A stretch of 21,065 nt of DNA from DASQPE01 sp041488455. GTDB lineage: Bacteria; Gemmatimonadota; Gemmatimonadetes; Gemmatimonadales; GWC2-71-9. The notes under the pieces were generated by a model. That model did no database searches. It was not told where the DNA came from and saw nothing but the letters and a program-made list of their open reading frames with translations. A program made the position numbers and the translations under genes. Below are positions 4,193 through 11,248 of this stretch, piece by piece. The DNA lies in NCBI GenBank assembly GCA_041488455.1, contig JBGPPG010000057.1, positions 1 to 21,065 on the forward strand. Direction: 5' to 3'. Each line of letters opens with the position of its first letter. Position 1 is the first letter of the stretch.

Positions 4193-7063
4193 GTGTCGAT
4201 GAAGCCTAAGGGACTGTCGAAGCAGGCCGCACGCCGGCTGTGCGACGGCGTGAGCCTTGTCCTCGCGGCCGTCGCGTTGCGCACGCTCCTCGGTTGGGGG
4301 CTCGGCAGCGTGGGGTGGGTCCAGATCCTCCCGGGCTATCCGCCGATGTTCCCCGGCGCGGCGCTTGGGCTGCTCGCGCTAGCCGGCGGACTCGGGGGAC
4401 TCGGCCGTGGCGCGCGGCGCGTCGCCGTGGTCGGCGCGGTAGTGGCGCTGATCATCGGGATCGCGATTCTCGTCGGTGGGCAAGCCGGCCGCTCGACCGC
4501 CGCATGCCTCATGGCTACGGCGGCGGCACTGCTGCTGGCGCTGGGCCCACGGTCTTCCTGGCGCTGGGCCGGCTCGGGCCTCCTCGCCACCGCGGTCGGC
4601 AGCTTCGCGCTCGCCACGGTGCTGTGCTACGCCAGCGGCGTCCTGGACGAGCTGCGCTTCGATCTGGTGACGGGGATGTCCATCGAAGCCGCAGTGGCGT
4701 TCGTCGTGGCTGCGGTGGCGCTTCTCGCCCTGGCGTACACGGCGGAGAATCCGACGGGCTCCCTACCCGACTGGGCACCCTGGGGTGCCGGCGTCGCCTC
4801 GCTCACGGTGACGCTGTTCGTCTGGGGCGTCCTGCTTACCCAGCATCGCCTCAACGTCGTCGCCGCGACCCGCTCCCAGGCCTTCGTCGCGCGGCACGAC
4901 ATCGAGCGGGCGACGGGCGCGCTGGTCACGACACTCCGCATTCTGCCCTGGAGCGAGCAGGCGACGAACCGCGAGTGGCCGGCGACGGTCCAGCGGCTGC
5001 TCGCGGAGGTGGGAGGGCTGGCCCGCGCTTTCCAGACCGATCGGGCGCTCAACGTCTATGGCGACAGTGGGCAACCCGACTCGCTCGATCTCTCGAGCGC
5101 GCTTCGGAGCGCGCTCCGGTCGCGGGAGACGCCGGGGGCGCGGCTTGCCCGGGACAGCGTGCTCGTCGGCATGGTGGCGATCGTCGGCGGACCGAGACTG
5201 CTGGCCGTGGCCGCGCCGCGCTGCGGGGAGACCGAGTGCGCCGGGTATGTCGTGGCGCTGCTGGATGCCCCGAGGTTCCTCCGCGAGACACTTCGCGACG
5301 CCGTGCCCGGCTACTTCGTCACCGTGGCCTCGCGGGGCGAGTTCCTGTTCCAATCGGCGGGCGCCACTCGTCCCGGCCGGCGCTTCGAGCAGATCGTGCC
5401 ACTCGACCTCGGGGCGTGGCACCTGGACGTGACCGCGTGGCCGAGCGAGGAGCGGCTGTTGCTCCACCAGCCGCAGCTGCCGAATGTCGTGGCCGCGCTC
5501 GGCCTCCTGCTCAGCGCGCTGCTGGCGCTCACCTTCTGGCTGATGCGCCGGAGCCTGGCCCGAACTCGGCTGGAGGACAGGGCCCGGTTGGCGCTGGCGC
5601 TGGAGACCGCGACGGACGGCGTGTGGGAGTGGGATCTGCTGACGGGAAGCGGCAGCGTGAGCCAGGCGCTCTGGCGCCGGCTCGGGTACGACGGCAACGA
5701 CGCACCGACGGAGCTCGATCTCGCCCGCTGGCGCTCCCTCATCCATCCGGACGACCAGCGCCGGGTCCAGCAGGCGATCGACCGGCACCTCAAGGGGGAA
5801 GCGCCGTCCTTCGAGGTGGAGTACCGCATCCGGGCGCGGAACGGCGACTCGCATCTCATCGTGGAGCGGGGCCGCGTCGCCGAGCGCGGCGCCGACGGCC
5901 GTCCACTGGTCGTGCTCGGCGTCGCGGCCGACGTCACCGAGCGGCGCCGGGCCGACGAGGCGCTGGCGACGAGCGAGCAACGGCTCCGGGCCATGTTCGA
6001 CAGCGCGTTCCAGTTCCAGACCCTGCTCGACGTCGACTGTCATTGCCTCGAGGTCAACCGGGCGGCGCTCGAGTTCGCCGGCATTACCATGGAGGGGGTG
6101 CGGGGCCGAAAGCTCTGGGAAACGCCGTGGTGGGCCGGATTGGAGGGGGAGCAGGGGCGGCTGCGGCAGGCCTGCGCGGATGCGGCTGCGGGCCGGACCG
6201 TCCGGTACGTGGCCGAGTGGTCCGTGAACGGCGGACGCGCGGTGGTGGACTTCTCCATCAAGCCGATCGTGGACGGAGAGGGACGAGTGGTGCAGCTTCT
6301 GGCCGAAGGGCGGGACGTGACCGACAGCCGGCGCGCCGAGAACGCGATGCGCGAGCTGGAGACGCTCAGCACCATGGGCCGGCTGGCGGCGCGGGTGGCG
6401 CACGAGGTCAACAACCCGCTTGCGGGGATCCAGAACTCCTTCCTGCTGATCAAGGACGCGGTGCCGGAGACGCACCCGTACTACTCCTACGTCGGAGCGA
6501 TCGAGCGGGAGATCAGCCGGATCTCCGTCGTCACCCGCCAGCTCTACGAGACGTACCGGCCGGATCCGGACGCGGCGCCCGAAGCGTCGGTGCACACGAT
6601 CGTGTCCGATGCCGTGAGCCTGCTCCGGCAGGTGAACCGCGCGGCGAACGTGACCATCGAGGTGGAAGCGAACGGCGTGTCCGGCACCCTGCCGATCCCC
6701 GGTGCGCTGGCCCGCCAGGCGATCTACAACCTGGTGCAGAACGCGATCGACGCCTCGCCCCCCGGCGGCGTGGTGCGGGTCACCGCCGCCGCGACCCCTC
6801 GCGTGTTCTCGCTCTCGGTACGGGATCAGGGGCCCGGCATCCCCGAGCATCTCCGGGAGCAGATCTTCGCACCCTTCTTCAGCACCAAGACGGGGGTGCG
6901 CACTAGCGGAATGGGACTCGGGCTGGCCCTCGTCCGCCGCTCCGTAGACGCACTCGGCGGGCGGATCGAGATCCGCGATGTCCCCGAGGGCGGCACCGAG
7001 TTCCGCATCGAGATTCCCCTGCCACGGCCCAGCGGGCCCCAGCCAGGACAGGCCGAGCCATGA
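4193..7063 (+). CDS. Multi-PAS membrane sensor histidine kinase
   Basis: The 956-residue kinase starts at GTG 4193 (GGAGGG ends 4 nt upstream); ATG 4199 is the alternative. About seven membrane helices occupy residues 15-216. An extracytoplasmic, possibly CHASE-like region follows to about 430, then another helix near 430-450. Two PAS domains lie at about 465-583 and 591-713, then a HisKA dimerisation domain with H-box AHEVNNPL (phospho-acceptor His737). The HATPase has an N-box NLVQNAID (from Asn846), G1 DQGPGIP (from Asp878), F-box FAPFFSTK and G2 GMGLGLAL near 906-913. All catalytic motifs are intact, so it should autophosphorylate at the membrane. The open frame extends further upstream, but through the YciF remnant in another frame. 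It overlaps its response regulator by 4 nt. The signal is unknown. Confidence 0.93.
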   Translation: MSMKPKGLSKQAARRLCDGVSLVLAAVALRTLLGWGLGSVGWVQILPGYPPMFPGAALGLLALAGGLGGLGRGARRVAVVGAVVALIIGIAILVGGQAGRSTAACLMATAAALLLALGPRSSWRWAGSGLLATAVGSFALATVLCYASGVLDELRFDLVTGMSIEAAVAFVVAAVALLALAYTAENPTGSLPDWAPWGAGVASLTVTLFVWGVLLTQHRLNVVAATRSQAFVARHDIERATGALVTTLRILPWSEQATNREWPATVQRLLAEVGGLARAFQTDRALNVYGDSGQPDSLDLSSALRSALRSRETPGARLARDSVLVGMVAIVGGPRLLAVAAPRCGETECAGYVVALLDAPRFLRETLRDAVPGYFVTVASRGEFLFQSAGATRPGRRFEQIVPLDLGAWHLDVTAWPSEERLLLHQPQLPNVVAALGLLLSALLALTFWLMRRSLARTRLEDRARLALALETATDGVWEWDLLTGSGSVSQALWRRLGYDGNDAPTELDLARWRSLIHPDDQRRVQQAIDRHLKGEAPSFEVEYRIRARNGDSHLIVERGRVAERGADGRPLVVLGVAADVTERRRADEALATSEQRLRAMFDSAFQFQTLLDVDCHCLEVNRAALEFAGITMEGVRGRKLWETPWWAGLEGEQGRLRQACADAAAGRTVRYVAEWSVNGGRAVVDFSIKPIVDGEGRVVQLLAEGRDVTDSRRAENAMRELETLSTMGRLAARVAHEVNNPLAGIQNSFLLIKDAVPETHPYYSYVGAIEREISRISVVTRQLYETYRPDPDAAPEASVHTIVSDAVSLLRQVNRAANVTIEVEANGVSGTLPIPGALARQAIYNLVQNAIDASPPGGVVRVTAAATPRVFSLSVRDQGPGIPEHLREQIFAPFFSTKTGVRTSGMGLGLALVRRSVDALGGRIEIRDVPEGGTEFRIEIPLPRPSGPQPGQAEP

Positions 7064-7800
7064 CCGCTACCCCCGCGAGTCCGCGCGGGCGCATCCTCCT
7101 CGCGGACGACGAGCCGACGTTTCTCCAGTCCACCGCCGACCTGCTGCGGCGGGAGGGCTACGAGTGCGACACCGTACCCGACGCGCCGAGCGCGCTGGCG
7201 CGGGTCGAGGCCTCGTCCTATGACCTCCTGATCAGCGATCTGGAGATGCCGGGCAACGATGACCTCGCGTTGGTCCGTAAGGTGGCGGAAATCGCCGGGG
7301 GACTCCCGGTGATCATCATCACCGGCTTTCCGTCCACGCGTTCGGCCATCGCGGCAATCGACCTGCCGGTCTGTGGGTATCTGCTAAAGCCCGTCGCGCT
7401 GCCCGACCTGCTGGAGCGCGTGGCGATGGCGGTTGCCCGCTTCCGGAGCTACCAGGTCATGCGCGGCACGGAGGAGCGTTTGCGGCACTGGAGCGCCGAC
7501 TACGCGCGGATGTCGGGGCAGGGCGCCGCCCCGGCGGGTGGGGGGGTGGATGCGTTCCTCGCCCTCACCCTCCGGAACGTGATGGGGTCGTTGAACGATC
7601 TCGAGCGGCTCGGCCGAGCGCTGTCGGGGGCGGCGCCCGAGCCCCACGCCTGCCAGATCCTCAACTGCCCGCGCGGCGCACAACTGCTGGAAGCGGTGCG
7701 GGAGACGACGCGGGTGCTGGAGGAGACCAAGGGCGCCTTCAAGTCGAAGCAGCTGGGCGAGCTGCGGCGTACGCTCGAGCTGGTGCTCCAGCACAATTGA
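7060..7800 (+). CDS. Response regulator with a non-DNA-binding helical output region
   Basis: This 246-residue protein overlaps the kinase stop by 4 nt (ATGA), so it is its cognate partner. Residues 9-125 form a CheY-like receiver: acidic pocket Asp16-Asp17, phospho-acceptor Asp60 (ISDLEMPG), Thr88 and Lys110 in LLKP. The remaining 120 residues carry no winged helix, HTH, GGDEF, EAL or AAA+ domain. They are predicted to be mostly helical: LTLRNVMGSLNDLERL near 170-185, then a segment with CQILNCP and a basic stretch FKSKQLGELRRTLELVL at the C-terminus. This tail may mediate contact with a partner protein or dimerisation. Its output is therefore probably protein-protein rather than direct promoter binding. 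Confidence 0.88.
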   Translation: MTATPASPRGRILLADDEPTFLQSTADLLRREGYECDTVPDAPSALARVEASSYDLLISDLEMPGNDDLALVRKVAEIAGGLPVIIITGFPSTRSAIAAIDLPVCGYLLKPVALPDLLERVAMAVARFRSYQVMRGTEERLRHWSADYARMSGQGAAPAGGGVDAFLALTLRNVMGSLNDLERLGRALSGAAPEPHACQILNCPRGAQLLEAVRETTRVLEETKGAFKSKQLGELRRTLELVLQHN

Positions 7801-7809
7801 GCCGGGCCG

Positions 7810-8445
7810 TCAGGCCGGCCGCACCAGCCCGCGCTGAAGCGCGATGCAGAGCGCCTGGGTGCGGTCCCGCGCGCCCAGCTTCTCGAGAATGCTCTTCACG
7901 TGCGCCTTCACCGTGCCTTCGACGATCGTGAGGCGGTGGCCGATCTGCTCGTTGGTGAGGCCCTCCGCGATCAGCGACAGCACTTCTCCCTGTCGGTTGG
8001 TGAGACGCGGCCGCCCGACGTTGCTCGCCAGCTTGGCGGCCACAGCCGGCGGAAGCCACGTGTCGCCGCGGTGCACGGTGGCGATCGCCTCGGCCAGCTC
8101 GGCGGGGTAGGTCGTCTTCAGCAGATAGCCCCGGGCACCGGCGCGAATGGCCTGCACGACGTCGTCGTCCGCATCGAAACCGGACAGCACAATGGCGCGG
8201 ACCTGCGGGCAGGAGGCACGCAGGGCGGAGATCAGGCCGATGCCGTCGGTACCGGGCATGCGTAGATCCACCAGCACGATGTCGGGCAGGAGGGCTTGGC
8301 ACGACTCCAGGGCCTCAGCGCCGTCCGCCGCGACCGCGACCACGGCGATGTCGGGTTGGCGCTGGAGCAATACTGCGAGTCCGTCGCGAAACAGGAGATG
8401 ATCATCGGCGATCAGCACCCGGATGGGCGCGGTTGGCACGGTCAT
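7810..8445 (-). CDS. NarL/FixJ (LuxR-type) response regulator
   Basis: The 211-residue regulator has a receiver domain (acidic pair Asp14-Asp15, phospho-acceptor Asp60 in LVDLRMPG, Ser88, Lys110) and a C-terminal LuxR-type HTH at about 148-205 (LTNRQGEVLSLIAEGLTNEQ, recognition helix near VEGTVKAHVKSILEKLG). It should bind DNA as a dimer when phosphorylated. The start at ATG 8445 is chosen for its strong GGAGGTG ribosome site 5 nt upstream; the open frame continues upstream only through the structured leader. It has no kinase beside it on its strand and converges on the kinase/regulator pair with a 9-nt gap, so cross-talk with that kinase is plausible. A terminator-containing RNA leader precedes it. 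Confidence 0.93.
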   Translation of the reverse strand: MTVPTAPIRVLIADDHLLFRDGLAVLLQRQPDIAVVAVAADGAEALESCQALLPDIVLVDLRMPGTDGIGLISALRASCPQVRAIVLSGFDADDDVVQAIRAGARGYLLKTTYPAELAEAIATVHRGDTWLPPAVAAKLASNVGRPRLTNRQGEVLSLIAEGLTNEQIGHRLTIVEGTVKAHVKSILEKLGARDRTQALCIALQRGLVRPA

Positions 8446-8458
8446 CGGGACACCTCCG

Positions 8459-8542
8459 GAAAGCAAAAGGGCGCAACGAGGGCCTCGGGACCGAGGCTTC
8501 GATGCGCCTTCACCTGATGGGCCGGTCGCCCACCCGGTAAGG
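8459..8542 (-). promoter_or_regulatory. Structured leader RNA of the NarL/LuxR gene (candidate riboswitch/attenuator, copy 2)
   Basis: Minus-strand reading: P1 pairs CCTTACC (8542-8536) with GGT-g-AAGG (8514-8507), 7 bp with bulged G8511. After a single G (8535), P2 pairs GGTGGGC (8534-8528) with GCCCATC (8522-8516), 7 bp including one G-U, around loop GACCG. A single A (8515) closes the junction. AAGG then serves as the 5' arm of the downstream terminator hairpin. Junction lengths and the bulge position match copy 1 in front of csbD exactly, and the pairs that differ are compensated. Further upstream, CCGGC/GCCGG (8578-8574 / 8565-8561) could form another stem. A possible promoter lies at TTGCTC, 17 nt, TAGCCT, just upstream on the minus strand. 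Confidence 0.65.
8465..8510 (-). terminator. Terminator hairpin within the NarL/LuxR leader
   Basis: Minus-strand reading: outer arm AAGGCGC (8510-8504) pairs with GCGC-C-C-TT (8474-8467) with one bulged C. The inner stem is GCCTCGG (8497-8491) / CCGAGGC (8488-8482), and the T-run is 8468-8465 followed by GCTTT. It ends about 8 nt before the GGAGG ribosome site. It corresponds position by position to the terminator in front of csbD, with a different inner stem sequence. Confidence 0.6.
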
Positions 8543-8670
8543 GTTCGTATGTCGGCTTCGCCGGCAATGCGACGCCGGTACATGAGGCTAGCAAAAATCT
8601 CCGACCTGAGCAAGCCCCTCAGTGACGGGCATCACCAACATTTCCGGGCGTCCCTCCGGGCCCGGAGCCC

Positions 8671-8699
8671 TTGCAGATAGATGTTATAACACGTATAAT
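8671..8699 (+). promoter_or_regulatory. marR promoter with operator filling the -35/-10 spacer
   Basis: TTGCAG (8671-8676) and a perfect TATAAT (8694-8699) are separated by exactly 17 nt. That spacer is ATAGATGTTATAACACG, whose core TGTTATAACA (8682-8691) is a perfect 10-bp palindrome. The same 17 bases recur upstream of doxX. A repressor bound here would block RNA polymerase. Transcription would start about 6-7 nt after the -10, at or next to the marR ATG (8705), so the mRNA would be leaderless. Confidence 0.7.
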
Positions 8700-8704
8700 T
8701 GGCG

Positions 8705-9184
8705 ATGCCGTCACGACTCCAGGCCGAGCTCAAGCAGGGCAAGCCGTTCGCCAGCCCGGAACACGAGGCCATCCTGAGCATCGCGCGCACCGCGTCGGTG
8801 CTCGAGCACGGGGTGATCGAGGCGCTCAAGCCGCACGGCATCACGCCCACCCAGTACAACGTGCTCCGGATCCTGCGGGGCGCCGGCAAGGAGGGTCTCT
8901 GCCGGAACGCCGTGCGGGACCGGCTGGTGGCACGCGTGCCCGACGCGACCCGCCTGCTCGATCGGCTGGCCGAGGCGGGGCTGGTGGCACGGGACCGGGA
9001 CGCACCCGACCGCCGGTACGTCACCACCCGGATCACGTTGGCGGGGCTCGATCTCCTGGCGCGCCTGGACCAGCCGATCACCCAGCTCCACCGGCGGCAG
9101 TTGGGGCGGCTCGGGGCCAGGAAGCTCGGGACGCTGATCGACCTGCTGGCCGAGGTCCGGGGGGCGGCCGCGCCGGCGGAGTAG
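8705..9184 (+). CDS. MarR-family transcriptional repressor
   Basis: The 159-residue protein has the MarR layout: N-terminal dimerisation helices, a winged helix with the recognition region near residues 60-85 (LCRNAVRDRLVARVPDATRL), the wing DRDAPDRRYVTTRITLAG with the conserved Asp-Arg pair, and a C-terminal helix. MarR proteins bind short palindromes as dimers and are released by small aromatic or oxidising ligands. Both its own promoter and the region before doxX carry the same 17-bp palindromic site, so it very likely represses itself and doxX. The ATG at 8705 has no ribosome site upstream, consistent with leaderless translation; a TTG two codons earlier (8699) overlaps the -10 box and is unlikely. 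Confidence 0.9.
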   Translation: MPSRLQAELKQGKPFASPEHEAILSIARTASVLEHGVIEALKPHGITPTQYNVLRILRGAGKEGLCRNAVRDRLVARVPDATRLLDRLAEAGLVARDRDAPDRRYVTTRITLAGLDLLARLDQPITQLHRRQLGRLGARKLGTLIDLLAEVRGAAAPAE

Positions 9185-9201
9185 GGATCTTTTTGGACGA
9201 T

Positions 9202-9218
9202 ATAGATGTTATAACACG
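9202..9218 (+). promoter_or_regulatory. Second MarR operator, upstream of doxX
   Basis: An exact 17-nt copy of the marR spacer operator (ATAGATGTTATAACACG, palindromic core 9207-9216) lies 48 nt before the doxX start and 17 nt after the marR stop. It contains a TATAAC that could itself be a -10 box. TTGACA at 9222-9227 follows closely but lacks a good -10 at the right distance. Confidence 0.65.
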
Positions 9219-9265
9219 CGATTGACAGGGTTGCGAGCCTTTTCAACTACGGGGAGAGCACCACC

Positions 9266-9775
9266 ATGGACACAGGCATACTGATCGCGCGTTTGGTTCT
9301 GGGCCTTGCGATAGCCGCGCACGGAGCCCAGAAGTTCGGGCTGTTCGGCGGATACGGGCTGGACGGGACGGGACAGTTCTTGGAGCAGCTCGGGTTCCGG
9401 CCAGGCCGCGCCTTCGCGCTCGCGGCGGGTCTGGGCGAGATCGGCGCGGGGCTGCTCACTGCGCTCGGCCTCTTCGGGCCGGTAGGTCCGGCGCTCATGG
9501 TCCAGGTCATGGCGGTCGCCATGATCAGCGTGCACTGGGGGCACGGTTTCTTCGCGCAGCAGCAGGGGGTCGAGCTGCCGCTGCTGTATCTGACCGGAGG
9601 CCTGGCCCTCACGGCGACCGGGGCCGGGGCGTATTCTTTGGACGCGCTGCTCGGGCTCGAGGGCCTTTCGAACCCGCACATCAAGTGGATCGCAATCGGC
9701 ATCGCGCTGGCAATCGCGGCTCTGACGCTCGCCGCGCGGCGGTCGGCGCCGCTCGTTGCCAAGGCCGGTTCCTGA
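9266..9775 (+). CDS. DoxX-family membrane protein
   Basis: This 169-residue protein has four membrane helices and the DoxX family pattern (PF07681). The first helix is ILIARLVLGLAIAAHGAQK, then FGGYGLDGTGQFLEQLGFRPG, then a helix with LGEIGAGLLTALGLFGPVGP, and the HWGHGFFAQQQGVELPLLY segment. DoxX proteins are quinone- or redox-linked membrane proteins. Characterised relatives take part in thiosulfate:quinone oxidoreduction or in a membrane oxidoreductase complex protecting against oxidative stress, but most are unstudied. GGGGAG lies 9 nt upstream of the ATG. The MarR operator in front suggests induction by the compound MarR senses. The small gene 13 nt downstream probably shares the transcript. 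Confidence 0.9.
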   Translation: MDTGILIARLVLGLAIAAHGAQKFGLFGGYGLDGTGQFLEQLGFRPGRAFALAAGLGEIGAGLLTALGLFGPVGPALMVQVMAVAMISVHWGHGFFAQQQGVELPLLYLTGGLALTATGAGAYSLDALLGLEGLSNPHIKWIAIGIALAIAALTLAARRSAPLVAKAGS

Positions 9776-9788
9776 CAGGGAGGGCACG

Positions 9789-10130
9789 GTGGGAAAGCCA
9801 AACGACGAGGACGGCGACGCGAAAGAGCTCCGCAACGCGATGATGGAGACGAGCGCCCGGCTGCGCGCCGTCGGGGTGCGGCTCACCGGGCACGAGTCGA
9901 GCGATGACCTCGCCAATCTGCTCGAGGCGGTCGAGCGCTTCGAGCGGGCGGTGAAGGCGCGCGGTGGAGATCTGATGGTGGATGAGGGTCCGCACGGCGA
10001 GACCCGGGAGCCGGACGACGTACACTTCGTGCTGCCGCGCCGAGGGGGGGACGAGTCGGTTGCCGGCTACCTCGGGCGGCTGGACGAAGCGGCCGGGGCC
10101 GTGCGTCACCACCGGCCTCACACGACCTGA
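9789..10130 (+). CDS. Hypothetical small acidic protein downstream of doxX
   Basis: The family is not recognised. The start is GTG 9789, with GGGAGGG 4 nt upstream and 13 nt after the doxX stop; a longer frame would overlap doxX. The 113-residue product is hydrophilic with no signal or membrane helix. A helical half (ELRNAMMETSARLRAVGVRL, then DDLANLLEAVERFERAVKAR) is followed by a segment with GGDLMVDEGPHGETREPDDV, HFVLPRRGGDESVAGYL and a final helix. The layout suggests a small cytoplasmic helical protein. Its place in the MarR-controlled unit suggests a role in the same response. Confidence 0.65.
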   Translation: MGKPNDEDGDAKELRNAMMETSARLRAVGVRLTGHESSDDLANLLEAVERFERAVKARGGDLMVDEGPHGETREPDDVHFVLPRRGGDESVAGYLGRLDEAAGAVRHHRPHTT

Positions 10131-10146
10131 CCCAGGTCGACGGGGC

Positions 10147-10190
10147 CTCAGCTCAGGAGAGTACGCAGGGGCGGGTGATCTCGAGCTGAG
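10147..10190. other. Inverted repeat in the convergent gap
   Basis: CTCAGCTC (10147-10154) and GAGCTGAG (10183-10190) are perfect 8-bp inverted arms with 28 nt between them, in the 170-nt gap between the plus-strand hypothetical gene and the minus-strand epimerase. No T-run adjoins either side. It may be a loose bidirectional transcript end. I see nothing else in the gap. Confidence 0.25.
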
Positions 10191-10300
10191 CGACGCCGAG
10201 ACTCACCCGGATCGACGACGCGTTCCCGCGCGGGCCGCGGCCGGCCGAGCTACCGGTGCTGTAGCCCTGACACCAGCGACGAGCGCTGCGGGCGCGGACC

Positions 10301-11239
10301 TCACGGGTGACTCCCCTGCTCGGCCACAGTGCGCCGGAGTCCCTCCTGCCGGCCGATCGGGTCGGTGTACGCGAGCACCGTGCGGATTCGGCGCGTGCTC
10401 ATGACCAGCGGCACCTCCCACCGGCCCGGCATCGTGGGCGGCTCGTCCGGGTCCGCGAGGAGGTGCCCCTTCCAGCCGGCGGCGGCGGCGATCGCGCCGA
10501 CCCACTCGAGCTCCGAGAGCGCATCGCTCTCGCCGACATTGAACACCTCGCCGCGGCCCCGCTTGGCGAGCGCCGCGAGACAGATCGCGCCGGCGACGTC
10601 CTCCACGTACCCGCGAGTGCAACGCCACCCAGCCTGGGCAGCGTTCAGACGAAGCTCGGCCGGGTGGGTCCCGAGGCGCTCGAGCCAGCCGCTGACGCGC
10701 CCCTGCCGGTCCCCCGGGCCATAGACCATCGGCAGGCGCAGCGTCGTCACGGGCGCGGGTGAGGCGCTGCGTGCCGTGCGCTCGACCAGGATCTTCTCGT
10801 ACGAGTAGCGCAGATCGTCCGGCCCCTCTGCCTGCGAGCGGTAGGGATAGAGCTTCGTGCGAACCGGGGCCTGCTCGTCCGCAGGCGCCGGGGACTGCGG
10901 GGCGGGACTCAGGCCGAGGAACGCGGCGTAGGACTGGTAGACGTCGGCACTGCTGATTACGACGAGTCGCTCGAGGGAGGAGGGGATGACGCTCAGCAGA
11001 CGCTCGACGTCGGCCGGCGCGTAGGCGGTCATGTCGATCAGCAACTGCGGCGCCGCGGTGCGGAGCGCATTCGCGAGCTCGGCCGCGGCCTGTCGGTCTG
11101 CTTTCAAGCTGTGCACGCGCGGCGTTCCCGCCGGGGTGCCGCCACGATGGACGACGGTGACCTCGTTTCCCGCCTTCGCGAGCAGGCGGCTGACGTGCCG
11201 GCCGATGAAGCCGGTCCCTCCCAGCACCGTTACCCGCAT
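10301..11239 (-). CDS. NAD-dependent epimerase/dehydratase (extended SDR)
   Basis: This 312-residue extended short-chain dehydrogenase/reductase has the Rossmann dinucleotide motif GGTGFIG at residues 7-13, the ISSADVY strand near 95-101 and the catalytic pair Tyr145-x3-Lys149 (YSYEK). Then come VYGPGD near 173 and a C-terminal substrate region with RGYVEDVAGAICLA and EVFNVGE, standard in sugar-nucleotide epimerases and related reductases. The substrate cannot be told; a nucleotide sugar or another hydroxylated metabolite is possible. It lies 9 nt downstream of the alpha/beta hydrolase with no ribosome site of its own that stands out. Expression as the last gene of a four-gene minus-strand unit, perhaps by coupling, is likely. 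Confidence 0.88.
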   Translation of the reverse strand: MRVTVLGGTGFIGRHVSRLLAKAGNEVTVVHRGGTPAGTPRVHSLKADRQAAAELANALRTAAPQLLIDMTAYAPADVERLLSVIPSSLERLVVISSADVYQSYAAFLGLSPAPQSPAPADEQAPVRTKLYPYRSQAEGPDDLRYSYEKILVERTARSASPAPVTTLRLPMVYGPGDRQGRVSGWLERLGTHPAELRLNAAQAGWRCTRGYVEDVAGAICLAALAKRGRGEVFNVGESDALSELEWVGAIAAAAGWKGHLLADPDEPPTMPGRWEVPLVMSTRRIRTVLAYTDPIGRQEGLRRTVAEQGSHP

Positions 11240-11248
11240 GAGAGAACT

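Noticed and set aside
4763..6850. A 695-codon open frame on the minus strand, and an 888-codon frame on the plus strand at 4240-6906
   Set aside because: Both overlap the histidine kinase in full. Their translations are Arg/Gly/Ala/Pro-rich with no domains; they are shadows of third-position GC bias.
9222..9227. Perfect TTGACA as the doxX -35 box
   Set aside because: No -10 at 16-18 nt, and a start there would begin in the ribosome site. Probably chance; the real promoter is left open.
8632..9246. Minus-strand 204-codon frame across marR
   Set aside because: Low-complexity Arg/Ser-rich product antisense to marR. Its only interesting feature, a repeated Cys-Tyr-Asn-Ile-Tyr peptide, simply reflects the two operator copies.
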